Assembly: GCA_964016985.1 (NCBI GenBank)
Contig: OZ024831.1
Coordinates: forward strand, 78,160,263 to 78,224,262
Direction of reading: 5' to 3'
DNA from: Anodontia alba
Taxonomy: Eukaryota; Mollusca; Bivalvia; Lucinida; Lucinidae
Length of the DNA: 64,000 nucleotides
The notes beneath the pieces are model-generated. The model saw only the letters and a list, made by a program, of their open reading frames with translations. It was not told the origin of the DNA and did no database searches. Positions 1-12,480 of this stretch are shown here, piece after piece. The first letter of the stretch is position 1; each line of letters begins with the position of its first letter. The position numbers were made by a program, and so were the translations under genes.

Positions 1-90
1 ATAGAAATTGGTTTATGATATATCACTTCATAGTAATCTATAAGATGTTCCAGTTTATGGATGAATCATTTGTTGTGACGGTAAGATTAG

Positions 91-262
91 CCAAGGAAAC
101 TGGTTATAAGTATAATTTAACTGTAATGATTATCCAAGGAAACTGGTTACAAGTATAATATAATTGTAATGATTATCCAAGGAAACTGGTTATAAGTATA
201 ATTTAACTGTAATAATTATCCAAGGAAACTGGTTATAAGTATAATATAATTGTAATGAATGT
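91..262. repeat. 43-bp tandem repeat, four copies
   Basis: Four head-to-tail copies start at 91, 134, 177 and 220, each opening with CCAAGGAAACTGGTT. Copies 1 and 3 read ATTTAACTG where copies 2 and 4 read ATATAATTG, so the array is really an 86-bp dimer duplicated once. It lies next to RNase H-like remains of a DIRS-like element and has no coding signal of its own. Confidence 0.9.
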
Positions 263-299
263 ATATAATGATAAACTATTTGATATAAATATATAGAAA

Positions 300-1600
300 T
301 CGGTCTTGAACATATAAGTAGTTTTAAGACTAATTTCTTAATAGTTGAAAAACTTTCTGAAATATAACTATTTTCGAGATTTTATCACATTTCAGAAGAG
401 AAAGGGTACTCCCATATTTCTATGCGTAAATTGGGAGACTTATATTATAATTCTGTTGTGTTATCAATTCATAACACAAGGGTGAAGATGTATTGTATGG
501 CCTTTTTATCCTCCAAATTGTATGCCATACTTGTTTAAAGATAGATGAATATTGATCTTCTATCCGAAATGTAAGAAGGGAAACTCATTATTCCTCTATT
601 TGAAGATAGAAAATGAGTTCTCTATTGATAATGATTGTATCAATTAAAATACAATATTTATTAAACCTAATGGATATATGCTCCCTAAACTGAGCAATAG
701 GAGTATATCCACTGACATAAACTGGAAGTTTGTCACTATTAAGATTTGATAATTCCAGTAACATATGCAAGTTCCCAAGTGATTAATCAGACATAATCAA
801 TTCAATTCAATTAAAGACTGAGTCAATAATTACGTTGAAGTATGAATCAATACAAAAATTAGTTCAATGTATAAATGTATCAACAAGATTTTGAAACCTA
901 TACAACGAACATAAATAGGTCAAATAACTGTAGAAATCAACTCTCAACTTAAAATGATTAATGACACTATGAAGATAGATCTTATCGTATTGCAAATAAT
1001 ATCCTCCATTATTGTCAAATAATTCAATAATGGTCCGTTAACGTAAATTCGTAACAATAACATCCATTTGCAATATGAGGAAATGTACAAATTAAGGTAC
1101 ATTCCTAAACTGCTGGAACAAGACTGGGAAGATCCGACAGTAAAATATAATTATAGAACTTCCTTAAATGGACAACTTAACCGTATAAGAGATCCATTAT
1201 AATTTTAGAGACAGTCCAGTTTTATAATACTATCAATTACGTTCTGACTTAGATGTCTTTATATTTTAAATTGAAATATCCGTTATCGGATATTGCCACG
1301 TTATCTTTAGGGGACAATATATCCGGGAGAGATCGAGACTTTCCGGCTTGTACCCTTTCCATTACTCGTTAATGAGACGTTCTGTTTCCTAATAATGAGA
1401 ATAAAACTGGCTATTATCTTCAGAACATACGAAAGATGAGGAATATAATTATTTAGTACTGAAGTATTATCAAAAAATTTACAGGACTTTATTTTCTTCA
1501 CTGTAAGTATACAATTCTTCTCCCATTGTAATATCTGTTGACATGTGAAGACAGACCATGGAAGAATTGGTTTATGACTTACATTTGTCAATGATGTTTA
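300..1600 (-). pseudogene. Decayed DIRS-like retrotransposon, RT start and RNase H part (copy A)
   Basis: Read on the minus strand, 1310-1400 gives a frame ending in SPGYIVP, which lines up with the better preserved TPGFYSRILLVP of the copy at 27290-31358; this is the entry to a DIRS/Gypsy-type reverse transcriptase. Between 370 and 600 the minus strand reads, with stops, fragments equivalent to the RNase H stretch (WSxDQ followed by the HxxxLE region). Nucleotides 370-560 also resemble 45560-45740. Many stops and AT drift show a long-dead copy; its recombinase would lie outside the window. Support is by alignment to sister fragments by eye, so boundaries are rough. Confidence 0.45.
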
Positions 1601-2259
1601 GAGGAGGTAAAAACTACTCATGACGTAAGCTTTCATCTTAGAAATTTCCTTTTGTATCAGACTTAAGGAAATTAATATTGGACCTATACAATACGTCTGT
1701 CTAGGTCTGTAATTATTATCAACTGAATAGGTTTCTAAATGATTCCGTAGCCTAATATAATTTGTTAGTCTCTAAAGAAGCCAAAACCTAAATTTCGTAA
1801 TTAGATTTTATAACTTCTTGAACTAAGATAATTTTGTTAAGGAAATAATAATAACGTTATCAAATTTATTAATGCTTTAATCTATGTGAATATATACATG
1901 TATATACATATCCATACATATATATATATTGTAACGGGACCACCTCACCGAGGTAACTTAACTTTGGTCAGGATGTACGAGGTGGTGTTACATAATTGTG
2001 AGTCCGACCTGAGTTGGCATCAGTGCTAGTGGAATTTGACAAAGAGACAAGTCTGTGATTTCAAGTTAACTTAGTTGTTTTATTGTTAGTGAAGATTTTA
2101 ACATACAGAGTCACATCAAGGAAGATTGTATACAAATATTCAGTCTATAGATTGATGTGCAGCTAGTAAAAGTCAAAACTTAATATCTGGGGAGTCTAGA
2201 CTATGATAACTAAATATACAGTATAAAATATATACTGTCAACAAATAAACAGTGAACAG
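1601..2259. other. AT-rich stretch without recognisable gene
   Basis: I see no coding frame or element ends. An alternating AT/AC run (about 1885-1932) and a local GACCACCTC / GAGGTGGT inverted pair near 1939-1985 are the only structure. Confidence 0.5.
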
Positions 2260-2970
2260 TATGCATGGTTGATTGTAAACTATGGTTGAGTGTCAACTAT
2301 GAATGTAAACAACGATTGAGCATAAGTAATGGTTGAGTGTAACCAGTGGTTGTGTAAACAATGGTTGTGTGTAACCAATGGTTGAGTGTAAACTGAATAC
2401 AAACTTCTTCAGTGTACGCAATGGTTGAGTGTAACCAATGGTTAAGTGTAAACTATGAATGCAAACTGATTCAGTGTAAGCAATGGTTGAGTGTAAACAA
2501 AGGTTGATGTGACCAGTGGTTGCAAGTAAACAATGGTAGAGTGCATGGATTGCCTGTCAGTGATATGGGTAGTCATTGGTTGAGTCTGATTCAATGGTTG
2601 CATGTCATTTGTTGTGTGTTTTCCTTGTTAGCATGTCAGTGGTTGAGTGTAAAATGAAGATTGGTGTGACCAGGGGTTGAATGTAAACAATGGTTGAGTG
2701 CATGGGTTGCATGTCAGTGATATGGGTAGTCAATGGTTGTGTCTGATTCAATGGTTGCAAGTCAATGGTTGCATGTCGTTTGTTGTGTTTTCATTGTTAG
2801 CATGTCAGTGGTTGAGTGTAAATGAAGATTGGTGTGACCAGGGGTTGAATGTAAACAATGGTTGAGTGCATGGGTTGCATGTCAGTGATATGGGTAGTCA
2901 ATGGTTGTGTCTGATTCAATGGTTGCAAGTCAATGGTTGAGTGTGTAGTAGAAGTGAAAAGGAAATAAGC
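2260..2970. repeat. AATGGTTGAGTGTA minisatellite with 168-bp higher-order repeat
   Basis: Short units related to AATGGTTGAGTGTA recur at spacings of roughly 13-30 bp. From about 2500 they are organised in a larger unit: the block beginning TGAAGATTGGTGTGACC starts at 2655 and again at 2823, a period of 168 bp with few differences, and a diverged earlier copy begins near 2500. TCAATGGTTG units thin out toward 3190. Confidence 0.85.
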
Positions 2971-3705
2971 ACCCAACTGTGGTTGCAGTAGTCAAAAACA
3001 TCTCCATACATTCTTAAATTTGTTGGTGCAATATCATGTGCCAACCTAGACCATTTGAACCATAAACCAACTTTTAAACAATAACAGAACAAAAAATGTC
3101 AACAATGGTTGTTAAAGCTTAACATATTATGAGAAACGGACCTCATTTGGTCCATTCTTAGACTTTCTGCCAGGCATGGTGCAATGGTTCAATGGTTGTT
3201 TCTCGATGGTCGAGAAAGTAAAGTATTCAGGAGAACAGCACAGTAACCAACTGCTGTAAACAAGCTGTGCAGACGTTTATATAGCCGTAATCACATGAGC
3301 AACACAACGTCATCTCGCGAGCTCACGAGATGGCAATGGTTGCGCCAAGAGCGATTCCGTGACTGTGGGATCATTTTGGTCGATTCGGTTCCACCATCGC
3401 GGAAACACCCGAGGACGTCCGTAATATTCCGTAACCGTAACCAATGATGGTTGCTCCGATAATTGAAAGAATTCACTCCAAGTACAGCGGTATAAACGAC
3501 ATTAAAGTCATGAAAAGTATCAAACTACTAATTCTAAAGGTAAATCTTCCCGATTATGGCCGGACAACGTTAAGTGTCGGGTTTTAGTTGGTAAATTTAA
3601 CGGTCGAAGTTGGCACTCGATTCAACTTTTCACACCGCAGACATGCACCAATACTCGGCAACATAATAAATCACCAAAAGTAACTGCAGCAGCCTAGTTC
3701 CGCAA
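2971..3705. other. Non-repetitive flank of the minisatellite
   Basis: Stray AATGGTTG words persist to about 3440. 3240-3660 is less AT-rich and contains a palindromic CTCGCGAGCTCACGAG (about 3313). No coding frame longer than 61 codons and no recognisable domain. Could be the end of an unrecognised element. Confidence 0.4.
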
Positions 3706-3719
3706 CAATATATACATAT

Positions 3720-3958
3720 TTTTTTTTTTTTTTTTTGATTTGGGTTTTACGGCCCTTTCAAGAATATTTCACTTATATCGAGCCGATCGTTCATCGAAGG
3801 TGGGCGAAAACCGGAGAACCCGGAGAAAAACCACCTGACCATCCGTAAGCAGAACTTGGCTTTCCCACATATGACCCGAGCGAGGCTCGAACCACAGCGG
3901 TGAGAAACCTAATGGATTAAGAGTCAACTCTCTTATCCACTAGGCTACGGGGGCCCGT
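3720..3958 (-). mobile_element. tRNA-Lys-derived SINE, complete, minus strand
   Basis: On the minus strand the element opens with a tRNA-like head: an A box TAGCCTAGTGG (complement of 3937-3947), an anticodon region GACTCTTAATC typical of tRNA-Lys(CTT), and a B box GGTTCGAGCC (complement of 3884-3893). A non-tRNA body follows, and the element ends in a poly-A tail, seen as the T run at 3720-3736. A 14-bp target duplication, CAATATATACATAT, flanks it at 3706-3719 and 3959-3972. This is the layout of a Pol III-transcribed SINE moved by a LINE machinery. The perfect duplication suggests a fairly recent insertion. Confidence 0.9.
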
Positions 3959-3972
3959 CAATATATACATAT

Positions 3973-5399
3973 ACACAGATATATACATATATATGTTTAT
4001 TTACCTTCTCGAAGAGCCTGCACAAGACATGATTGACATGGACTCTTGTTACAGTAATAATTGTCAGAGAGCAATTAGTATGGGAACTAAATCCTTAAAT
4101 ACTTATTGTTTCCGAGGAAATAAAGAATATTTTCCTCTATGTGAGTTAAATCTATAGAGGAATTATGTTATAGATATCTATATTACACATGAAAAGTTGA
4201 TCAAAACTTTAACATTTGATGTGTATATGATCCAAATTTATTCTATATAATTTGGATCTACTTAAAATATTTATATATATTAGACAGAACAGAACTAATA
4301 AGGAATTAACTCCATCCATGCATAGTTCTGTTCTGATAGTAACATATAATGAGTGTGATCTAAATTTTCCAGGAATCTGACAGGTAATTTTTTAGAAGAC
4401 TGACAATTATATTATCAAAGGATCAGGAATCTTTTCGAAGACTGATTCTGAGTCCTAGATAATGCACCAATTTTAACTAAAAATTAGGAATCTTAAATAT
4501 CATTCTATCAGGTTGAAATATCATTTGAACTTCAGCCATCTCATAAAATTAAGTGTTTTCTACCAACTTACCAGATTGTAGTTTAATCTATATAAGTTAA
4601 GTACTTTTCAACCACTCTATTAGTTGATCATAACAACCTGAGGGGAAAGTTTAGATTATGATACCATAATGATCATACCTTTGAACCAAGAAAGAATAAG
4701 AAAGAAATTAATAACTTCTTCTAATTATTGATTTTTGTTCTTTGTTTCTTCTGAAAGAGTAAGAAGAAGAAGGAGAAGATAGGTAAATGATACATTTATC
4801 TTCTCTTCTTATATTATCAAGTCACAGCATAATAGCATGGAGCTAATCCTCTGTCATAATGCCTTACAGGGTAAAGATCCTGCTGCAGGGAGTTAAAAAA
4901 TGAACTATAATCTTTCAAGTATTGTTAGATGTTCGATCATAATATACTTTCAGATTATAATAACAAATATCTAGGATTCTGAGTCTAATCCGATAATGAC
5001 TGCATAGAATTCCTTGATATAATGTCTACCCTAAATTCTAACCAAACGTTGTCATTTGATAATTTGTACTCATTAATTTGACTCATCTCTAATGCTCTGT
5101 GAGTCAAAACTAATTGTCCGGGAATAATCCGGCAATTGATTGGTAATTTCTATAATGGGTGACTGGTACCCGGTCATCAATGACTGGTACCCGGTGATCA
5201 TAGCCTAGTGATCAGAAGCCGGGTAATTAATGTTCGGTTGTAATTTATTACCAGAGACTGGTCTGATCGATGACAGGTTGACCGGTGTTTTGTTTACTTA
5301 GACTTTATTGAGTGCCTATATCACCCATAAAGAAACCACCCAGATGAATGACCGGTAAGCGGTGACCAGTATGACCGGTGACCAGTAATGACTGGTCAC
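3973..5399. other. AT-rich remains, probably ORF1 interior of DIRS-like copy A
   Basis: Heavily AT-rich DNA with no intact frame. It lies between the RT-like and ORF1-like parts of copy A, so it is probably decayed ORF1 sequence; the minus-strand text near 4010-4035 loosely resembles the ARRDAV stretch of the copy at 29222-29446. A T/A-rich run at 4735-4810 includes GAAGAAGAAGGAG. Confidence 0.3.
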
Positions 5400-5430
5400 C
5401 GGTCATGACTGGTCAGAGGTGGAAGACTTA
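5155..5430. repeat. GACCGGTGACCAGT simple-repeat block
   Basis: GACTGGTACCCGGT, GACCGGTGACCAGT and variants follow one another irregularly. A similar block occurs at 30480-30660 at the corresponding place of the second DIRS-like element, just inside ORF1, so it appears to be an expanding repeat of that family rather than unrelated low-complexity DNA. Confidence 0.7.
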
Positions 5431-5760
5431 TTGAGTGCCTAAAGCACTCATAAGATGCCACCCAGATGGGTCCTACCCCAGACAGAAGGGCCTTGTGGGG
5501 TGGTGTCCCATCAGCTTCTCCACCATAGAAATCTTCAGCCATATCGTCATAGTCTGTAAGGTAGATGGATGGATGCCTGGACAGTGGAGGATAGACTTTA
5601 TTGAGTACCAATAGTACCCATGAAGACACCACCCAGATGGGTCCTACCCCTGGCAGCAGGGCCATGTGGGGTGGTGTCCCATCAGTAAGAACTGTCATAT
5701 AACCCAAGGGTTGACAAGTTCTTACAATTTAGCTTCTTCACCATAGAACTCTTCTGTCAA
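5400..5760 (-). pseudogene. DIRS-like ORF1 N-terminal part, copy A, with internal duplication
   Basis: The minus strand encodes a peptide motif, DGTPPHMALLPGVGPIWV, twice (about 5605-5690 and 5450-5515, second version with HKALLS). The copy at 30640-30830 has the same motif once, after an acidic start containing SDSSDEE; here the equivalent is DDMAEDFYGGEAD. The duplicated module is only about 170 bp apart, which indicates tandem duplication within the coding part. The family's ORF1 is presumed to be a structural gag-like protein; nothing here shows a catalytic domain. Confidence 0.5.
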
Positions 5761-6258
5761 ATACCAGTAGTAGTCCAGTTATTACAGATCTCATCAATAA
5801 ATAATCTGGAACAAACAGAATAAGTAAAATATTTGAATCGTAACACACGACTTCCAGAACGAACATGAGAATTTTGCCGAAAGATACGAGAGTCCCGAAG
5901 CAATTGACAATCAATAATAACATACTATTGAAAATCAATTTAATGAAAGTAATAAGATGTTCCGTGAATGGAATGAGAAAGGAACAAAAGAAACAGAAAC
6001 TAAGAAAATAGACCAGAGAAAAAGGAAGAAATTTAGATTTTTTATCACCATTAAAAAAATCCTGTTTATTTTCTTTGTTCCACAGAAAAGAAACGGACAC
6101 ATGATCAAAAGAGCAAGAAGAGCGACATCACACAGGTAACTGCCTAAGGGGCCTTCTGGATTAAGACTTTTCAAGACAACTGAACTGTTTTTTCCGTGGA
6201 AGGTGTGAAAACAGAATAGAATAGCACATTATCTATAGCTTAATGTACTGTGCCGTTA
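5761..6258 (-). mobile_element. 5' terminal region of DIRS-like copy A
   Basis: About 300 bp (5960-6255) matches 31060-31358 closely, including the GATCAAAAGAGC, CACACAGGTRACTGCCTAAG and TGGAAGGT segments in the same order. The similarity stops at 6255 and 31358, which marks the outer boundary of this family. The shared segment lies directly upstream (minus strand) of ORF1 in both copies, so it probably carries promoter and terminal sequences. No long frame is conserved between the two copies. Confidence 0.6.
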
Positions 6259-6639
6259 AAATATCTAGACCAGCCTCCTAAGCCATACAGTCTGATCAGG
6301 AACTCCTATATGTTGTTATATTCCACAGTACCAATAATTGTCTGCAGACAGTGAAGCCTGATCGGACTGAGAAATGGACAAACTGATCAGTCTGCAAATG
6401 CTCCAAAAATACAGAGGTCATATGCAAAGTACATATGAATGAAACAATCCTCTGAGGGGCATTTGAAAAGGGGCAACAGTGGCAGTTTGTTCCTCATAGG
6501 ATTAACAAGAGCTCTGCAAGCAGGGCATCATACGCCAGTGGCAAGTAATTAGATGTAGCACCTACACTGACATAGAGTAGGAGGGGTTAGCCTGAAAAGA
6601 AAAGTTTATACGGATGAACAGACAGACATAACTATATTA
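6259..6639. other. Unassigned flank
   Basis: Contains repeated CTGATC / GATCAG words (6290-6395) but no recognisable element or gene. Confidence 0.4.
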
Positions 6640-8130
6640 ATATTTGGTGGACTCTAACCTCAAAACAAAATGCACTGCTTCACATCATGGTCTAACTATA
6701 AGTCACCTTTCAGCTTGATGGGATGTAAATTGCAGGAGGAAATGTTTGGTGGACTGTAACCTTGAAATGGTATGCACTGCTCCATGCATGATGTAACTTT
6801 TTACAATGTTTCAACTTGATCTAATGTAATCTATAGGAGGAGTTAGGATATGAAATTTTCAAAGGGGCATTACTGCTAATATTTTGTGGACTGTAACCTG
6901 AAAACAATAGGTGCTGCTCCACATTATGGTCTAACTATAAATCAAGTTTCAGCTTCATCAAACGTTAACTGCAGGAGGAGTTAGCCAGAAACAAAATGTT
7001 TACAGAAATTTTCAAAGGGACATAACTCTACTACTATCTGGTGGACTATTACCTCAAAATTTATGCACTGCTCCACATCATGGTGCAACTTTTTACAAAG
7101 TTTCAGCTTAATATAATATAATCCAAAGCAGGAGTTAGCCGGAAATGAAATGTTTACAGAAATTTTCAAAGGGACATAACTCTGGTAATATTTGGTGGAC
7201 TCGCTGCTCAACATCATGGTCTAACTACATGTATAAATCAAGTTTCAGGTCCATCTGATGTAGTAGAAGGAGTTAGCCAGAAACTAAAAGTTTACAGAAA
7301 TTTATAAAGGGGCATTACTGTTAACATTTGGTGGACTGCAACCTTGAAGAAATATACACTGCTCCACATCATCAAGTTTCAGCTTGATCCAATGTAATCT
7401 ATAGGAGTGAGCCGGAAACGAAATGTTTACAAAACTTTTCAAAGGGGCATAACTCTGTTAATATTTTGTGGGCTGTAACCGCGAGATAATATACCCTGCT
7501 CCATACATGCCATATCTCACACTGTGATATAAAAACTCACAGAATTTGGCCTATCTCGAAGCAATTCCAATAAAAAAAATTCAAACTTCACAGAATTTTC
7601 AGACCAGTTTACAACAGATTTTATAAATCAAGACTGTTCTGGCCTTCACAAGCTTCTAAATACATGAAAAAAGGACTTTAGACTATATTGTGGGAGCTCC
7701 AAAGTGACGTTTAAGAAACTCTCACAGAATTTTGTCAAATGTCCTTTAAAATTTTGCCTTATCTCACAGATTTTAGTCCACAGCTTATGGCATGTATGCT
7801 GCTCCACATCATGATCTAACTATATTATCAAGTTTCAACTTGATTGGATGTAAACTGCAGGAGAGTTAGCTGAAAATGAAATGTTTACAAAAATTTTCAA
7901 AGGGGTTTACTCTGTGGACTGTAATCTCAAGGCAATGTGCGCTGATCTGATGTAATCTGTAGGCAGAGTTAGCGGGAAACCAAATGTTTACGAAAATTTT
8001 CAAACAGGCATAACTCTGTTAATGTTTGGTGGACTGTAACCTCGAAACAATATGCGCTGCTTGATTGGATGTAAACTGTTGGAGTTAGCCAGAAATGAAA
8101 AGTTTACAGATGGATGAAGGGATGGACGTT
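6640..8130. repeat. Satellite array, unit about 150 bp (ATTTGGTGGACTGTAACC family)
   Basis: Roughly nine diverged units, each with CAAAGGGGCATAACTCT, then TTTGGTGGACTGTAACC, CTGCTCCACATCATGG, AAGTTTCAGCTTGAT and GGAGGAGTTAGCCGGAAA. The same family makes a better preserved array at 50040-51270. Minus-strand frames inside are periodic by-products. A MITE (7505-7795) interrupts the array. Confidence 0.85.
7505..7795 (-). mobile_element. MITE with ACATGCCAT / ATGGCATGT ends, copy 1
   Basis: The insertion starts ACATGCCATATCTCACA and ends TATGGCATGT, and carries four internal TCACAGAATTTT-type boxes. A second copy lies at 15841-16142 in the opposite orientation, with AATTCTGTGAGATTTT boxes and the CACAGTGTGA motif at its other end. 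Both interrupt satellite units. No coding capacity. TA dinucleotides at both ends are consistent with, but do not prove, a TA target duplication. Confidence 0.7.
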
Positions 8131-8134
8131 TTAA

Positions 8135-8480
8135 CAGTTTGGGCTTAGGGGCTACCTCAATAATAAATTTCCATAGGAATTTAGGGGCTGTTTTTTGGAG
8201 TTAGGGGCTATCTTATGTATTTTAAATTAAATAAACCTCCCCAAATCTTGGATGTTGGCCTGGACAGATGGATGTTCCAACATTTCAGGTTTAGGGGCTA
8301 CCTAAATGTTAAAATTCCATAGAGGTTTAGGGGCTACGGTATTTTTTGTGATTAGGGGCTAGTAATGTATTTTAAACAGAATAAACCTTGACATACCTCA
8401 TAATTATGTCCAAAATAGCCCCTAAACTGGATGGACAGACAGATGGACGGATGGATGGACACCGAGGTGTGCTATAGCCT
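8135..8480. repeat. TTAGGGGCTA element with GGAC-rich tail
   Basis: TTTAGGGGCTACC boxes recur (8147, 8178, 8202, 8286, 8325, 8352) in two copies of a module of about 145 bp. The complement TAGCCCCTAAAC follows at 8416, then GGACAGACAGATGGACGG and a small ACACCGAGGTGT hairpin (8459-8470). This is the generic 3' end layout seen in the other satellite-cored elements. Confidence 0.6.
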
Positions 8481-8646
8481 TCAAAGTACTCTTTAAGTAT
8501 GTTTTTTTTTTTTTTTTTAATTTCCCCAATCTGAAAATATTTTTCACCACTTCTTTTGGGTGCAAGTAAGTGACTGTATGATAGATCTTCTGGAAATTCA
8601 TAAACTTTACGATTTGAGGATAGAGCAACGCATTGTTTCAAAACTA

Positions 8647-8821
8647 CAGTGGAACCTCGATAATTCAAAGTCCAAGGGACAAAATAGTTTTGTTTGAATT
8701 ACTGAGACTTTGAATAATTGAGGGTTAAAATGCATACATGTATCTAAGTCGGGACTTCAAAATGATTTTGAATTATTGAGAATTTTGAATTTTTGGAGTT
8801 TGAATTATCGAGTTTCTATTG
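8647..8821. mobile_element. Tigger/pogo-like MITE
   Basis: A 175-bp element begins CAGTGGAACCTCGATAA at 8647, and its complement end reads CAATAGAAACTCGATAA; the match runs on through TTCAAA. TA flanks it at 8645-8646 and 8822-8823, the target site of the Tc1/mariner superclass. CAGTGGAACCTCG is the familiar terminus of Tigger/pogo-type elements. It has no ORF, so it would have needed a transposase in trans. Confidence 0.8.
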
Positions 8822-9752
8822 TATTACAAATACAAATCTCATATATTTCCTAGTCATATGATAAAATAAAAGGCCCATGGGCCACAGCTCACTCGCCTGA
8901 GTGAAGTAGCCACTGCAGATATGCAGATGTTATGCAATATTTTTTCCAATTCTGTCATGGCAACTAATGAAAGGATCATCATTTGAGCAGACTTGGTTTT
9001 GATGAAGCAGAATGTATTTATCATTATTATTTTTTACCATATATGGGCATGACAGTCAATGGAGCATGCCCATTTGAACAAAATCTCAATCCTGTTTCAA
9101 CAGTAGGATCAACATGAAATTTGATGGAAATTGCCCAAATGGTTTCTGAAGAGAAATTGTTTGATAGTATCATGATTTTATACACTTATACAGCACAGGT
9201 GCAGGAGAAGCTAACCCTTGCAGAATAAAATTTTGGTTTTAACTTAAAGCTTTTGCTACTACAATCATATATTGTGAGTTTTAGACACTTTGGCTATTTT
9301 TGTGTTTGTATGTGTGTTCATTGCTCTCAAGGGTCATTCTTTTTATAATCTTTTTTTTTATCTTTGCCAGAACACAGGGACTTGTCAAGCTCTCATCTCC
9401 ATTGAATAAGCAAAGAAATAATAGAAGAGGTATTTCAGTTGCATGTTGCCACTCCCACCTATGCTACACATCCTATGTCTCTTTACAAGGACAGACTAGA
9501 GACAAGCTCAACAGGGTATTCTTTTTCTGCTGTTGTTTAAGAATCTTATTTCCCGGCTGGTGCTTAACAGGGTCTTCTTTCCCTGCTGATGCTTTACAAA
9601 GGTAATTTTGCCATGGCAACCAAACAAAATGGTTGCTGGTCATCAAACGCATAAACTGGGTAGACAATCATCAAATAATCATATCTGCCATGTATGGTTC
9701 ACATCACCTCACTGGTTAAGAAGAAAATGCAATTTAACCATGTTCCTGTTAT

Positions 9753-9766
9753 GTTGCCATGGCAAC
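9753..9766. promoter_or_regulatory. Perfect RFX X-box palindrome
   Basis: GTTGCCATGGCAAC is a perfect 14-bp palindrome matching the symmetric RFX X-box (GTNRCC...RGYAAC). Close variants in the same repeat family lie at 10060-10073, 14895-14908 and 15061-15074, and a half site at 9615-9620. Whether any is bound is unknown. Confidence 0.4.
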
Positions 9767-10429
9767 CAAACTAAGAGGCAGAATATTTTGAATTGCCCTT
9801 CCCCAAGCAACATTATACCACATTAGAGTCATACTGCTTCAGTGGTTTTTGAGTTGTCATTTAAAAAATTCCTTTTTTTTTTTTTAAATTTAATGTTGTC
9901 ACAGCAACCAAACAAAATGGTAACTTGTCACAAAACATAAAAACTGAGTAGACTATCATAAAATGATCATAAATGCTAAATATGGTTCACATCACTTCAC
10001 TTGTTATGGAAAAAATGCAATTTAACCATTTTCCCATTGTAAGTCTATGGGAGCTTTCTGTTGCTATGGCAACCAAACCAAGAGGCAGATCACATAACTT
10101 AGCTGTTTTTAGATCCCATACCCAAGCAACATTCCTACCTAACTAGAGCTGGTGTTTGTAAAACACTATGCCCCCAACTGCCTGACTCTAACACTGTTTG
10201 ACTCCAACACTGCTTAGCCATGACGGTAACAACAGTACAAATATATGATTTCAATGTTATTTTATCAAAGGGAAATAACTCTAAAATAGGAGATGATTGG
10301 GATAAGAAAAAAATACGGATCACCTATTTTTTCATGAGGAATCAAAACATGAAATTTCAAAACATTAGCATACATGGTTCTAAACTTATGCTATACACAA
10401 TAAAGCAACGACATTAAATGGCCCGAAAT

Positions 10430-12480
10430 TGCAAAGGGCCATAACTCCAACATTTCATTTAATTGGTTCAAAATTTATTCAGGTGATCTCCTCCTCAATC
10501 CCAATCAGTATACTAAATATCATGGCTCTAGCTTAAATACTTTTTGAGATATCTTGCTGAAAAAGTCAAAATGCCTAGAACTACAAAGGGCCATAACTAC
10601 ATCAATTTTTCATGGAATTCCCTAAAAAACAAACCAGGTAATCTCCACATCATCCCCAATCAGCATATAATATTTCAAGACCCTAGCTTAAGTGCTTTTC
10701 GAGAAATCTTGCTGACAAGGTCAAAATGAGCAGAACTGCAAAGGGCCGTAATTTTATCAATATTTTCATGGAATTCTCTCAAAATATAATCGGGTAATGT
10801 ACACATCATTCCCACTCACTGTATCGAATTTCAAGAACCCAGCTTAAATACTTTTCAAGATATCTTGCTCACAAGATTTAATTCTGATTTTTTTCAAAGG
10901 GGCATAACTTTAAATAAACATGCTAGACAAGAAACAAAATACGGGTCGGCTATTTTTTCATTGGGAACCCAAATATAAAATTTCAAAACCCTAGCGTGCA
11001 GGGTTCTTAAGATATGGCATGCACAAAAAAAGCTTGATGAACGGACAAACAGTCGGATGGACAAATGAAGGCAAAATAATATGCCCCATCAATTTCATTC
11101 GAAACTGGGGGCATAATCAGGTCATCTACTCATCGCTACCAATCTATTCATCAAGTTTCAAGGCTCCAGCTTCAATAGTTTTTGAGATATTTTGTTCACA
11201 AGGGAAACATGCCCAAATTTACAAAGGGCCATTACTTATGAAATATTTTTCAGAATTTACAAAAAAATTAACCAGGTCATCTACTCATCATTACCAATCA
11301 ATTCACCAAGTTTCAAGTCTCTAGCTCTAATAGTTTTTGAGATATTTTGCTGACAAGATAAAAATGCCCAAAATAACAAAGGGGCATAACTCAAGAAGTA
11401 TATTTCAAAATTTCTTCAAAAGTTTATCAGGTTGTCTACTCATCACTACCAGTCTATTCATCAAGTGTCAAGGCTCTAGTTCCAACAGTTTTTGAGATAT
11501 TTTGCTGACAAGGTAAAATTGCCCAAAATTACAAAGGGCCATAACTCATGAAGTATTTTTCAGAATTTCTTCAAAAATTAATCAGGTCATCTACTCATCA
11601 CTACAAATCCATTTACTAAGTTTCAAGGCTCTAGCTCTAACAGTTTTTGAGATATTTTGCTGACAAGATAAAAATGCCTAAAATTACAAAGGGGCATAAC
11701 TCAAGAAGTATATTTCAAAATTTCTTCAAAAGTTTATCAGGTTGTCTACTCATCACTACCAGTCTATTCATCGAGTTTCAAGGCTATAGCTTCAATAGTT
11801 TTTGAGATATTTTGCTGACAAGTTAAAAATGCCCTAAATTACAAAGGGCCATAACTCATGGAGTGTTTTTCAGAATTTCTTCAAAAGTTAATCAGGTCAT
11901 CTACACATCACTACAAATCCATTTACTAAGTTTCAAGGCTCAAGCTCTAACAGTTTTTGAGATATTTTGCTGACAAGGTAAAAATGCCCAAAATTACAAA
12001 GGGCCATAACTCAAAAGGCATTTTTCAAAATTTCTTCAAAAGTTAATCAGGTTGTCTACTCATCACTACCAGTCTATTCATTAAGTTTCAAGGCTCTAGC
12101 TCCAACGGTTTTTGAGATATTTTGCTGACAAGATAAAAATGCCCAAAATTACAAAGGGCCATAACTCATGAAGTATTTTTCAGAATTTCTTCAAAAGTTA
12201 TTCAGGTCATCTACTCATCACTACAAATCCATTTACTAAGTTTCAAGGCTCTAGCTCTTACAGTTTTTGAGATATTTTGCTGACAAGGTAAAATTGCCCA
12301 AAATTACAAAGGGCCATAACTCAAGAAGTATTTTTCAAAATTTCTTCAAAAGTTTATCAGGTTGTCTACTCATCACTACCAGTCTATTCATCAAGTTTCA
12401 AGGCTGTAGCTTTAATAGTTTTTGAGATATTTTGCTGACAAGATTGCATCCATATTTTTTCAAAGGGCCATAACTCAGAA
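10430..12480. repeat. Satellite array, unit about 155 bp (ACAAAGGGCCATAACTC family)
   Basis: ACAAAGGGCCATAACTC-type boxes begin near 11379, 11533, 11688, 11842, 11997, 12152, 12307 and 12461, a steady 154-155 bp. Each unit also has TCAAGTTTCAAGGCTCTAGC and TTTTTGAGATATTTTGCTGAC. Earlier, more diverged units run 10431-10895. Between them, 10920-11130 holds an internal 3' end with GGAC words and an ATGCCCC / GGGGGCAT hairpin (11081-11114), so two arrays were joined. Confidence 0.9.

Noticed and set aside
3884..3947. Functional tRNA-Lys gene
   Set aside because: A and B boxes are present, but the head is fused to a SINE body with poly-A tail and target duplication, and the cloverleaf is not complete.
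9300..9605. 101-codon frame with hydrophobic start
   Set aside because: Lies in the body of a repeat element whose second copy (14636 onward) does not keep the frame.
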